Shown here: positions 51,483-60,332 of the stretch, in pieces | Numbering within the stretch: the first letter of the stretch is position 1 | Layout: each line of letters opens with the position of its first letter | From: JAAYDS01 sp012729155 | Lineage (GTDB): Bacteria; Chloroflexota; Anaerolineae; UBA1429 | Length of the DNA stretch: 64,000 nucleotides | Assembly: GCA_036774405.1 (NCBI GenBank) | Contig: DAIPBO010000006.1 | Span: 94,934 to 158,933 of the forward strand | Direction: 5' to 3' | The notes under the pieces: generated by a model | What the model saw: only the letters and a program-made list of their open reading frames with translations | Told to the model about the DNA's origin: nothing | The model's database searches: none | Position numbers and translations under genes: made by a program

Positions 51483-54400
51483 TCAGTACGCCGGGTCGCT
51501 GGCGAGCACCATCACTGCCAGCGAGACCATTTCGCCCACATCCTGCAGCTTGTGCAGGTCGATGTTATCAGCCGTGTCTGTTGGCAGATGGCTCACGTCA
51601 TCGGCCCCCGCCCAAGAGACCACCACGCTGGGCAGATCGCCCTTGGGGCGGGGCCACAGCGTCGCGTCGGCGTGCAGGCCCGGCTCGCGGGTGTTGACGC
51701 GCGTGTTCACCTTGCGGGCCGCTTTGATAAACAGCTGCGAGAGACGCTCGCGGCTCGACAGCCAGACGGCCGCACGGTCGCCCGAGCCGGCGCCCACACC
51801 ACTGATCTGAATAGCTGCAACCACCTCAAAGGCATCGAACCCCATCCGTGCCTGCAAGAACCGCTCATAGTCAAGCGCACGGTGGCGTTCGCCGTCGGTA
51901 TAGGCCACAAAGATCAGGCTGCGTTTGGGCCTAAAGCCCTGGTCTCGTAGCGTGCGAGCCACCTCGAGCATCGTGGCCACGCCGCTGGCGTTATCGTTGG
52001 CGCCGGGATAGAGGGTGCCGTCGGGCAGGCGGCCGAGCCCATCATAGTGGGCGGCCACAATGATCGCCTCGCCGTCAAGCGCTACGTCCTCGCCGGGCCA
52101 GTAGCCGATGACGTTCAGCCCTGTGGCCTGGCGGCGCTCTGTATTGGGCAGGCGCAACTCGGCATCCCAGCCCGTGTCCAAGAACAGGGGCTCCCCAGCC
52201 GCATGGCGCTCACCCAGTTCGGCCAGCGTGTGCCCCGTGCCCGCCACCAGGCGCTCAACCCACGCGGGACTCACCTCGACGGCCGGCACGGCCTCGCCCG
52301 CTGTGCGCGGGCTGGCGGCCAGCAACTCGTAGCGCGCCGACGGGGCCTGGGCTGGCAGCAGTCGGCCCGAAAACCCCACATACCAGTTCGCGCTCTCCAC
52401 ATCGGTTAGCGGCTCGAGCAAAATGCGATCGGTTGAGGCCAGTTCTGCGGGCGAGAGCCCGTAGATCGACGCGGCGGTTTCAGCGCTCGGAACCCAGCGT
52501 CCACCGTCGAGCGCGATGATGACATCGCCGGCGCCTACGCCGCCCACGTCATACTCATTGTGGTGCCGCCAAAAGTCGTCGTTCAGCGCTGCGCTCATCG
52601 TCTGGCCGTCGGGGCCGGTGAACAGGAGCATGGGCATCGCCGTGAGGTCTCGGTGGTGGCTACTGGTGGCCTGGGTATAGTCCTGGGTTGCCTGGCCGCC
52701 ATATTGCAGACCGGCCGCCCTGAACTGCTCCGCCAGCCAGGCAGCTACGCGGTCGGCATCCGCAGTGCCGCTGAGGCGGCCGTTGAACACCTCGCTCGAC
52801 AGCGTCGTTACGTCTGCGAGGGCGCGTTCACCGTCATAGGCCAGCGCCCGCGAGCGGTACTGAGAGTAGGCGCTGGCCTCGTTGAGAATGCCCAACACCA
52901 GCGCCACAGCCACGCCCGCTGCCAGCAGGGTATAGCGGTTCGTGAGCGTCTTGAAGCTGAGCGTGAGGCGCTCGCTCAGCCAGCGCAGCCCCTCGCCCAC
53001 AAAGGTGAACGCCAGAATGGCGACGAAAAAGGCCAGCGCCGGATAGAGCATGGCCCATGGATAGGAGCGGAACGACGACCAGGAGTTGGCCAGCATCACC
53101 GACCATTCGGGCACATCGTAATACACCAGCGATGGTAGCTCGTCGCCGCCAGCGGCCAGCCCGCCTCCGATGAACACGCCCAAGAAGCCCAGCTCGCCGA
53201 GGAGCATCAACACGCCGCCCATCTCGAGAAAGGCAAGGCTGACGATGGATGGCCAGACGTTGGGCAACACGTGGGCCGTGAGGATCTGACCCTCGCGCAG
53301 GCCAGTGGCCACCGCCCCCTCGATGTAATCCATGGGCTTGATGGCCATCACCTGGGCGCGCACGGTCTGCATCACCTCGCCCCAGCCCACAAAAGCCAGC
53401 CCGGCCACAAAGGCCGAGAGCCCCTGGCGGATGCCGACCGCATACACCACCAGCATAGCCAGTAGCAGCGCAGGAAAGGCCGATAGGGCCTCAACGATGC
53501 TCATGAGCAAGCGGTCGGCGGCCGAGCCCGAAAACCAGCCGGCCACGAACCCAAGCACGCTGCCCACGGCAATGCGGGCCAGCATGGCCAGCAGGGCAAT
53601 GCCCAGGGTGCGCCGCGCCCCCACCAGCAAGAGACTGAGGATATCACGCCCTTGAGCGTCGGTGCCCAACGCAAACCGCGCATCGGGCGCAAAGGGCGGC
53701 CGCAGCTCACCCGGCTGCAGATAGTGCGACGGGTTGGTGCCCACCACCTGATAGGGCGCCAACGACGGGCCGAACAGCACCACCACCAGCAGCAGCAGGC
53801 CCAACAGCAAGCCGATCAGCAAACTGGGGTTGCCCAACAGGCCCCAGAGCCACTCTTTGGGGCGACGCAGACGCGTTGCTGGCCTGTCGCCCAGCGCCTG
53901 GCCGGCCTGCGGGTCGTCAGTCACCTCATGGCCGCTGGCCCTGACACTGGCCGTCAGCGCGGGCAGCTCATCAGCAAGCTGCATCTGCCGTTCGCGCCAC
54001 TGCCGCAGGGTGAGCGCCGACCACAGATCACCCAAAAGGCCGCCCAGCCATTCGATCCAACTCTCTCGCGGGCGCGCCTCGAGCTCGGGCGAGGCCAGAC
54101 GCGGATCGATCGAACGGTAGGCGACGTCGAGCAGCAGGTTGACCAGCACAAACAGCGCGCCCAATGTGAGCAGCAACACGGTGGCCGCCCCCATCTGCGA
54201 TGTGTTGAGAGCCTCGAGCAACGCCCTGCCTGCCCCAGGCCAGCCGAACATGTACTCGACCACGGGCAGGCTGCTCAAGGCAAAGCGCAGCGATGTGCCC
54301 ATAGCGGTCAACACCGTGGTGGCGCCGTTAGGGGTGATGTGGCGCAGCCACACCGTCAGCGCACGCAGCCCTTTGGCGTTGGCCGTGCGCACATAGTCGG

Positions 54401-55004
54401 CAGCAAACACCGTCGAGAACTGGGCATAGGCCAGGCGTGTCACCTGCGCCACGGGGCGCGCCGCCAGCACCAGCACGGGGAGCACCAGGTGGCGGTCCCA
54501 ACCGAACCCGCCCACAGGCAAGAGCTGCACGCCTGTGGCTCGATAGAGCGCTATCTCGAGCCACTGCAGCAGCGTCCCCAGAAAAAAGCTGGGCGTCGAG
54601 ATGCCGACGATCGATAGGGCCAGCAGGCCAAAGGCCACCCCTCGGCGACGCCAACCGGCGGCCAAGAGACCGACCAGGCCACCCACCAACCCCCCGAGGG
54701 CCATCGCCAGCGTCAAGAGCGCCAGGCTCCGCACAAAGTAGGGGCCGAGCAGTTCGGCAAACTGCTGTGTGCTCCGCTGGCGCCATACGCCGCGAGTGAC
54801 AACCACCGCGCCGAGGTCTCCCTGCGCCAGGTTTTGCCAGAGCTCGCCTGTGCGCTCAGCCGCCTGCCAGAGAACCTCGCGAGCAGGCGCCGCCTGATGC
54901 ATACGCGAGCGGAAAGAAAGGTCTTGCGCCAGGAAAGAAAGGTAGCTGATGACCAGCAGCACGGCCAGAGCGCCCAACACCCTGCGCAACAGGAGACGCA
55001 GCAT
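51483..55004 (-). CDS. Fusion: DppB-type permease + DppC-type permease + M28 peptidase-like domain
   Basis: An unusual 1173-residue protein. Residues 1-310 are a DppB-like permease (EAA-type loop in FAADYVRTANAKGLRAL, then VVEYMFGWPGAGR). A soluble, charged linker follows. Residues about 385-690 are a DppC-like permease (LGTDAQGRDILSLLLVGARR, GAVATGLREGQILTAHVLPN). A further helix near 700 leads to a C-terminal, probably extracellular M28 aminopeptidase-like domain. Zinc ligands His986, Asp988, Asp1004, Glu1039 and His1139 are seen, but the general-base Glu (G in TDGER) and the later Asp ligand (S in ISGVG) appear replaced. It could couple peptide capture or trimming with import; ATPase and binding protein would be elsewhere. 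ATG 55004 has AGAGAGG. Confidence 0.85.
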   Translation of the reverse strand: MLRLLLRRVLGALAVLLVISYLSFLAQDLSFRSRMHQAAPAREVLWQAAERTGELWQNLAQGDLGAVVVTRGVWRQRSTQQFAELLGPYFVRSLALLTLAMALGGLVGGLVGLLAAGWRRRGVAFGLLALSIVGISTPSFFLGTLLQWLEIALYRATGVQLLPVGGFGWDRHLVLPVLVLAARPVAQVTRLAYAQFSTVFAADYVRTANAKGLRALTVWLRHITPNGATTVLTAMGTSLRFALSSLPVVEYMFGWPGAGRALLEALNTSQMGAATVLLLTLGALFVLVNLLLDVAYRSIDPRLASPELEARPRESWIEWLGGLLGDLWSALTLRQWRERQMQLADELPALTASVRASGHEVTDDPQAGQALGDRPATRLRRPKEWLWGLLGNPSLLIGLLLGLLLLVVVLFGPSLAPYQVVGTNPSHYLQPGELRPPFAPDARFALGTDAQGRDILSLLLVGARRTLGIALLAMLARIAVGSVLGFVAGWFSGSAADRLLMSIVEALSAFPALLLAMLVVYAVGIRQGLSAFVAGLAFVGWGEVMQTVRAQVMAIKPMDYIEGAVATGLREGQILTAHVLPNVWPSIVSLAFLEMGGVLMLLGELGFLGVFIGGGLAAGGDELPSLVYYDVPEWSVMLANSWSSFRSYPWAMLYPALAFFVAILAFTFVGEGLRWLSERLTLSFKTLTNRYTLLAAGVAVALVLGILNEASAYSQYRSRALAYDGERALADVTTLSSEVFNGRLSGTADADRVAAWLAEQFRAAGLQYGGQATQDYTQATSSHHRDLTAMPMLLFTGPDGQTMSAALNDDFWRHHNEYDVGGVGAGDVIIALDGGRWVPSAETAASIYGLSPAELASTDRILLEPLTDVESANWYVGFSGRLLPAQAPSARYELLAASPRTAGEAVPAVEVSPAWVERLVAGTGHTLAELGERHAAGEPLFLDTGWDAELRLPNTERRQATGLNVIGYWPGEDVALDGEAIIVAAHYDGLGRLPDGTLYPGANDNASGVATMLEVARTLRDQGFRPKRSLIFVAYTDGERHRALDYERFLQARMGFDAFEVVAAIQISGVGAGSGDRAAVWLSSRERLSQLFIKAARKVNTRVNTREPGLHADATLWPRPKGDLPSVVVSWAGADDVSHLPTDTADNIDLHKLQDVGEMVSLAVMVLASDPAY

Positions 55005-55120
55005 CGACACCTCTCTTGCTGGCCATACAGGGCGTCATCAGGCGCCAACTGGGGCCATGGAACAATGCAAACGCCCCAGAGGTCAGGCGCGCTACGCGCG
55101 CCGCTTCTCTGGGGCTTGAG

Positions 55121-55194
55121 GGTGAGCGGTGGGATTCGAACCCACGGTCTTCTGGGCCACAACCAGATGCCTTGACCACTCGGCTACGCCCACC
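55121..55194 (-). tRNA. tRNA-His (anticodon GTG)
   Basis: The acceptor GTGGGCG pairs with CGCTCAC, with an encoded extra G at -1 opposite C73, the tRNA-His identity. The anticodon loop TTGTGGC carries GTG and the T-loop is GTTCGAATC. Confidence 0.95.
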
Positions 55195-55235
55195 ACGGCA
55201 CCGGGATATTAGCACAAAGCCGTCGTGCTGGCAAC

Positions 55236-55826
55236 TCAGGCCAACGGCTCGTCTCTCACCACGCGATAGACGTGCCACATGCGCTGACCGCTGGTGAACC
55301 AGGTGCCCACTACGAGCACCCACAGGGCGTAGGGCATCACATCAGCGATGAGGGCGACGATGGTGAGCAGGCTGCGCTCGACGCGGGTAAACCAGCCCAC
55401 CTTGCACTCGATGTCCAACCCCTCGGCGCGCGCGCGAGTATAGCTCACCAGCACCGAGCCGGCCAGCGCCAGAAACGAAAGCAACACGTAAAGCGCCTGC
55501 CCTTGTGCCATATAGTGCCACAAGAGCCCGCCAAAGATCGCGATCTCTGAGACACGATCCAGGGTCGAGTCTAGGAAGGCGCCAAAACGGGTGGGCCGGC
55601 CGAGCTGCCGCGCCATAGAGCCATCGAGCGCATCGAAGCCGGCAGCCAGAATGAGCAGCGCGCCACCCAATGGCAGCCGCCCGAACGCGATGACGACGCC
55701 CACCACGATGTTGAACAGACCACCCAGGAGAGTGACCGTATTGGCCTTGATCCCAATGCTGCAAAGCCCCCGGGACACGGGGTCGAGAAGGCCCCGCGAG
55801 ATGCGTCGCAGCCAATCGGTGAACAT
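55236..55826 (-). CDS. CDP-alcohol phosphatidyltransferase family protein
   Basis: A 196-residue membrane enzyme with about five helices. The catalytic motif D-x2-D-G-x2-A-R-x8-G-x3-D-x3-D is visible as FDALDGSMARQLGRPTRFGAFLDSTLDR, core DALDGSMARQLG then FGAFLDSTLD. The family makes phosphatidylglycerol phosphate, phosphatidylinositol phosphate or similar lipids from CDP-diacylglycerol; which headgroup is used cannot be told from sequence. The start is ATG 55826. Confidence 0.87.
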   Translation of the reverse strand: MFTDWLRRISRGLLDPVSRGLCSIGIKANTVTLLGGLFNIVVGVVIAFGRLPLGGALLILAAGFDALDGSMARQLGRPTRFGAFLDSTLDRVSEIAIFGGLLWHYMAQGQALYVLLSFLALAGSVLVSYTRARAEGLDIECKVGWFTRVERSLLTIVALIADVMPYALWVLVVGTWFTSGQRMWHVYRVVRDEPLA

Positions 55827-55951
55827 GCAGCCCTCCCTCAGCAGATGGCCTGCATGTTAAGCCCGGCTACTGCGCCTGTCAATGTAGCGATTCATCTGGC
55901 AGCGTCGGCCACTCGCTGCTAAGATGGGGCAGTTCGCTTGGAGGTGCGCCC

Positions 55952-56287
55952 ATGAGCACTGCTCGTGTACAGCCCGGGGTGTGTGGCTTTGAGACCGAGA
56001 TCGACGCTGCGGCCGACGACGCTATGAACGTGGTACTGAGGATCCGTTCGGCCTGCCCGCAGGTCACACGGCTGGGTCAGACTCTTCCCCAGGTCTCGGC
56101 GCTCGAGCTGCTGCGCCGACCGATCCACGAGACGAGTGTATACCGCGCGGCCGGCGCCGCACGCACCCACGCTGCCTGCCCAGTGCCGTGCGCCATCATC
56201 AAAGCCATCGAGGTGGCCGCCGGGCTGGCGTTGCCGCAGGATGTGCACATCGCAATCGACCGCGAGACGCCCCAGAGAACGGGCTAG
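55952..56287 (+). CDS. Small conserved Cys-containing protein of unknown function (DUF6951-like)
   Basis: A 111-residue protein with no membrane segment. Cysteines sit in conserved-looking contexts: PGVCGFETEI near the start, IRSACPQVT in the middle, and HAACPVPCAIIKAIEVAAGLALP near the end. This pattern resembles a family of small proteins found in methanogens and anaerobic bacteria, annotated DUF6951 from memory, with no known role. The cysteines could bind a metal or Fe-S cluster, or form a redox site. ATG 55952 follows GGAGG. It converges with degV and overlaps it by four bases. Confidence 0.72.
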   Translation: MSTARVQPGVCGFETEIDAAADDAMNVVLRIRSACPQVTRLGQTLPQVSALELLRRPIHETSVYRAAGAARTHAACPVPCAIIKAIEVAAGLALPQDVHIAIDRETPQRTG

Positions 56288-57144
56288 AGGCCGGCAACCT
56301 CTACGGGGCAGCAGCAGATAGATGCAGTGCCCGGCCCCACGTGGGCGCCCAACACCGGCGGCACGTCGCCGATGCGCATCTCGACGACATTGAGCGCCTC
56401 TTGCGCCAGCGCAGCCAGCTGCTCGCCACGATCGGGCGCAGCTGCATGGATGACGCGCGCCAGCACTGGCGTCTCAGCACCCAACCATTCGCTCATCACC
56501 TCGATAGACCGCCGCAGTGCTCGCGCCGATGTGCGCACCCGCTCCAGTGCGGTGATCTTGCCATCGACAAAGTGCAGCAGCGGCTTGAACTGCAGGATCG
56601 AGCCCACCAGCGCGGCCGCCCCGCCGATACGCCCCCCCTTGTAGAGGTACTCGAGGGTATCGACCGCAAAGACGGTACGCTGCTGCATGGCCACCCGCCG
56701 CGACAGGCGGGCCACGTCGGCCAGCGGCGCCCCACGCGCGGCGGCCCGCACCGCGGCTTCGGCGGCAAAGAGGCTGGCCGAGGCTGCACAAGGCGTGTCC
56801 ACAATCTCGACAGGGATGCTCACGTCGCGCGCAGCCAGTTCGGCCGACGCACAAGTGCCGCTGATGCCCGACGAGAGATGCACCGAGACGATGCCATCAT
56901 ACCCCTGCGCAGCGAGGCGATTGTACACCTGGATGAAATCGCCCGCTGAGGGTTGCGATGTGGTGGGCAGTGGCGAGCTGTCTGGCAGCAGCTCATAGAA
57001 CCGCTCGGCATCGATATCGACGCCATCTCGCAGGCTCTGGCCCTGTATATGGATGGAAAGCGGTACAATCTCAACGTTGTACTCGGCGGCATATACAGAG
57101 CTCATGCCGGCCGTGCTATCGGCCACTACCGCGATGCGGGGCAT
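56284..57144 (-). CDS. DegV-family fatty-acid-binding protein
   Basis: A 286-residue protein. Typical blocks are IAVVADSTAGM, VEIVPLSIHIQG, TTSQPSAGDFIQVYNRL, IVSVHLSSGISGTCASA, VDTLEYLYKGGRIGGAAALVGSIL (core LEYLYKGGRIGG) and LKPLL-like FKPLLHFVDGKI. DegV/FakB proteins bind a fatty acid for activation by a FakA kinase; no fakA is nearby. The start is ATG 57144. Confidence 0.92.
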   Translation of the reverse strand: MPRIAVVADSTAGMSSVYAAEYNVEIVPLSIHIQGQSLRDGVDIDAERFYELLPDSSPLPTTSQPSAGDFIQVYNRLAAQGYDGIVSVHLSSGISGTCASAELAARDVSIPVEIVDTPCAASASLFAAEAAVRAAARGAPLADVARLSRRVAMQQRTVFAVDTLEYLYKGGRIGGAAALVGSILQFKPLLHFVDGKITALERVRTSARALRRSIEVMSEWLGAETPVLARVIHAAAPDRGEQLAALAQEALNVVEMRIGDVPPVLGAHVGPGTASICCCPVEVAGL

Positions 57145-57206
57145 AGAAATCCTCCTTGACGTGCTGCACAGATCACATGTTTAGGACAGCACTGCGCCTC
57201 CGAGGG

Positions 57207-57252
57207 TTGCAGGTTGGGGGGCAGCAGACGCGCCAACCGCCCCCACCTGCAA
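57207..57252 (-). terminator. Hairpin after glyQS
   Basis: TTGCAGGT (57207-57214) pairs with ACCTGCAA (57245-57252), extended by G/C-rich pairs. There is no T-run downstream on the minus strand, so this could be a Rho-assisted or weak terminator. Confidence 0.4.
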
Positions 57253-57257
57253 GTGGC

Positions 57258-60242
57258 CTAGAAACCTTCGATCAACGCCAGATCGGCAATGCCCTCCGGC
57301 AGAGCGCTGATGGCCTGCAGCAAGCCGAGGCGGTTACGGCGCACCGCTTCGTCGAGGTCCATCACCAGCACGTCATCGAAAAAGCGCGTGATGGCCGGCG
57401 TCAGCGCTTGCAGTGCGCCAAGCAGGGTGGGCATGTCGGGCTTGGCCATCACCTGCTGATAGGCGCTCCTGTAGGCGTCCCACAGCGCCATCTCGGCGGG
57501 CTGTTGCAGCAGTCGCTGCTCAACGGCATAGCGCGCTGGCTGATCGCGCGTGATGCGCACACAGCGGGCATAGGCGTCGAGCAGCTGCTCCCAGCCCTCT
57601 GCCTCAACGCGAGGCGCCAATGCCTGCAGCGCCAGCAGAGCAGCGTAGGGATCATAGCTGAGCTCGGCCAGCACCGCATCCACCAGGTCATAGCGATAGC
57701 CCAGGTCGCGCAGGTAGCCCTGATAACGTCGCGTGATGAACTCGGTTGCATCTCGCAGGGCGTCCTCAGACACCTCGACGGGCAGCCGTTCAGCCGCCAG
57801 CGACAGAGCCTCGGGCAGGGCCAGCCGCACCTGCTTTTCGACCAGCAATTGCAGCAGTCCCAACGCCGCGCGCCGCAAGCCCCACGGGTCTGCCGCGCCC
57901 GATGGGCGAATGCCCACGGCAAAGAGCGCTGCCAGCGTGTCGAGGCGATCGGCCAGGCCCACCGCCAGGCCTGCGGCGCCGGTCGGCAGGCGATCGCCCA
58001 CATAGCGCGGTAGATAGTGCTCTGCGATGGCCAGGGCCACCTCTGGGCGCTCTCCAGAACGCTCGGCATAGTGCCGGCCCATGATGCCCTGCAGCGAGGT
58101 CAACTCGACCACCAGCTGAGTGGCGAGGTCGCTCTTGCAGAGCGCAGCGGCGCGTTCGGCGTCCTCTGTCTCTGATGCGCCCACACCCAGCAGTTCACAC
58201 AGATCAGGGGTAAGCTGCCTGATGCGCTCGACCTTGTCGAGCATAGAGCCCAGCTGCTCTTGGAAGGTGAGGGTGCTCAACCGCGCCGTAAACACCTCCA
58301 GGGGTTGCCGGGTGTCGGCATCGTAGAAAAAGGCGGCATCGGCATAGCGTGCCCGCAGCACCTCTTCATTGCCAAAGCGCACGGCGTCGGCATCGAGGCT
58401 GCGCCCGTTGGCCACGGCGATAAAGCAGGGCAGCAGGCGGCCCTCTTTGACCACGGGCAGATAACGCTGATGCTTGCGCATCACGGCCAGGAGCGCCGCA
58501 TCGGGCAGGCGCAGGTAGGCATCGTCGAACGAGCCACAGATGGCCAGCGGATCCTCGACGAGATTGGCCACCTCGCGCAAGAGATCAGCGTCGACATCGA
58601 GCTCGCCGCCCGCTGCCTGGGCCAGATGGCGAGCCTGCTCGAGGATGAGCGCCTCGCGGCGCGATACGTCGAGGGTGATGTGAGAGGCAGCCAGGGCCTC
58701 ATCATAGGATGCGGCCGTAGCGATCTCTATCTCGGGCGAGCCCAACGAGCGGATGCCCCGACTGACGCGGCCGCTTGGCACGCCAGCGAACTCAAAGGGC
58801 ACCACCGCGTCATCGAGCAAGGCCACGATCCAGCGGATGGGGCGTGAGAAGGCCGTGTTGCTGGTGTTCCAGCGCATGCTCTTCCCAAAGCGCAGCCCAG
58901 AGAGCACCTGTGGCAACGCCTCGGCCAGAACCTCGGCCGTGCTACGACCGCGTTCGACGATCACCGCCACGACATACTCGCGGCCGTCGATGTCGCGGCG
59001 CTGTAGCTCCTCGACCTCCACACCGCGGCTCCTGGCAAACCCCTGCGCTGCCTTGGTGGGGCGGCCGGCTTCGTCATAGGCAATGGCCGCGGCGGGACCA
59101 CGCACCACCAACTCCTGGTCGCTCTGTTGCGCCGCCAGCCCCTGCACCCGCACCACCAGACGCCGTGGCGTGCCCTCGACCTGCACACTCGCATAGTCGA
59201 GACGCGCGGCGTCGAGGGCGGCTGGCACGCCTGCGCGCAACTGCGCCTGGGCCTCGTCCAGGTCGCCCACGGGCAGCTCCTCAACGCCAACCTCGAGCAG
59301 CAACGTGTACGGCGGCTGGCCCTGGGGCTGTGTCAGCGACGCCACCGCCGGCATGGGCACGGCCTGCACGTTCACCTTGTTCAGCAGCGGAAAGCCGAGT
59401 TCTTGGCGCTGGCGCAACATCAGTGCGGCGATGGGCCGTGCCAGGTCACGCATGCGCCTAAAGTAGCGCGCCCGCTCGGTCACACCCACAGCGCCTCGCG
59501 CGTCGAGCACATTGAACAGGTGAGAGCACTTGAGCATATAGTCGTGCGCCGGCATCACCAACTCGCGGTCGAGGGCCAGCTTGGCCTCGGCCTCGCAGAG
59601 ATCGTACATGGTGCGCAGGTTGTCGACATCAGCCACCTCAAAGTTGTAGGTGCAATGCTCAACCTCAGGCCGCAAGAGCATGTCGCCATAGGTCACCTCG
59701 CCGCCCCAGGCGATCTCGGTAAAGCCGCGCACTCCCTGCAGCACCATGATGATGCGTTCGAGGCCATAGGTGATCTCAACGGAGACGGGATCGAGGTCCA
59801 TGCCACCCGACTGTTGGAAATAGGTGTATTGGGTGATCTCCTGGCCGTCGAGCCAGACCTCCCAGCCCAGCCCCCAGGCGCCCACCACCGGCGATTCCCA
59901 GTTGTCCTCGACAAAACGCACGTCATGCCTGGCGGTGTCGATGCCGAGGGCGCGCAGGCTGTCGAGGTAGAGCTCCAGGGGGTTGCCTGGGTCAGGCTTG
60001 AGGATCACCTGGTACTGGTAGAACTGCTGCCAGCGGTTGGGATTTTCGCCATAGCGGCCATCATCGGGGCGAATGGAGGGCTCGACATAGGCCACATTCC
60101 AGGGCTCGGGGCCCAGCACGCGCAGTACGGTAGCGGGGTTCATGGTGCCCGCGCCCACCTGCACATTGTAGGGTTGCCACAGCAGGCAGCCGTGATCGGC
60201 CCAGAACTCGTTGAGTCGCAGAATCGCTTGTTGCAGATCCAT
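57258..60242 (-). CDS. glyQS: Glycyl-tRNA synthetase, fused alpha-beta chain
   Basis: A 994-residue protein. The first 290 residues are the alpha subunit (WQPYNVQVGAGTMNPAT, RPDDGRYGENPNRWQQFYQYQ, YTYFQQSGGMD). The rest is the beta subunit, starting near LLLEVGVEELPVGDL, with GKSMRWNTSNTAFSRPIRW, the HD-like segment RYLPVVKEGRLLPCFIAVANG and a C-terminal anticodon-binding part. Most bacteria encode GlyQ and GlyS separately; single-chain forms are known in some lineages. No T-box leader is seen upstream. ATG 60242 is chosen from MDLQQAILRLNEFW. Confidence 0.96.
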   Translation of the reverse strand: MDLQQAILRLNEFWADHGCLLWQPYNVQVGAGTMNPATVLRVLGPEPWNVAYVEPSIRPDDGRYGENPNRWQQFYQYQVILKPDPGNPLELYLDSLRALGIDTARHDVRFVEDNWESPVVGAWGLGWEVWLDGQEITQYTYFQQSGGMDLDPVSVEITYGLERIIMVLQGVRGFTEIAWGGEVTYGDMLLRPEVEHCTYNFEVADVDNLRTMYDLCEAEAKLALDRELVMPAHDYMLKCSHLFNVLDARGAVGVTERARYFRRMRDLARPIAALMLRQRQELGFPLLNKVNVQAVPMPAVASLTQPQGQPPYTLLLEVGVEELPVGDLDEAQAQLRAGVPAALDAARLDYASVQVEGTPRRLVVRVQGLAAQQSDQELVVRGPAAAIAYDEAGRPTKAAQGFARSRGVEVEELQRRDIDGREYVVAVIVERGRSTAEVLAEALPQVLSGLRFGKSMRWNTSNTAFSRPIRWIVALLDDAVVPFEFAGVPSGRVSRGIRSLGSPEIEIATAASYDEALAASHITLDVSRREALILEQARHLAQAAGGELDVDADLLREVANLVEDPLAICGSFDDAYLRLPDAALLAVMRKHQRYLPVVKEGRLLPCFIAVANGRSLDADAVRFGNEEVLRARYADAAFFYDADTRQPLEVFTARLSTLTFQEQLGSMLDKVERIRQLTPDLCELLGVGASETEDAERAAALCKSDLATQLVVELTSLQGIMGRHYAERSGERPEVALAIAEHYLPRYVGDRLPTGAAGLAVGLADRLDTLAALFAVGIRPSGAADPWGLRRAALGLLQLLVEKQVRLALPEALSLAAERLPVEVSEDALRDATEFITRRYQGYLRDLGYRYDLVDAVLAELSYDPYAALLALQALAPRVEAEGWEQLLDAYARCVRITRDQPARYAVEQRLLQQPAEMALWDAYRSAYQQVMAKPDMPTLLGALQALTPAITRFFDDVLVMDLDEAVRRNRLGLLQAISALPEGIADLALIEGF

Positions 60243-60332
60243 GAGGCCCCCTCGTGCAGCTCGCAGCTTGTATCCCCAGCTATCGGGGTTTGACCCTGCA
60301 CTCTAGAGGCAGGGGAGGCGGCTGTCAAATGA

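Noticed and set aside
60243..60332. A T-box leader for glyQS
   Set aside because: No T-box consensus, specifier loop or antiterminator was found.
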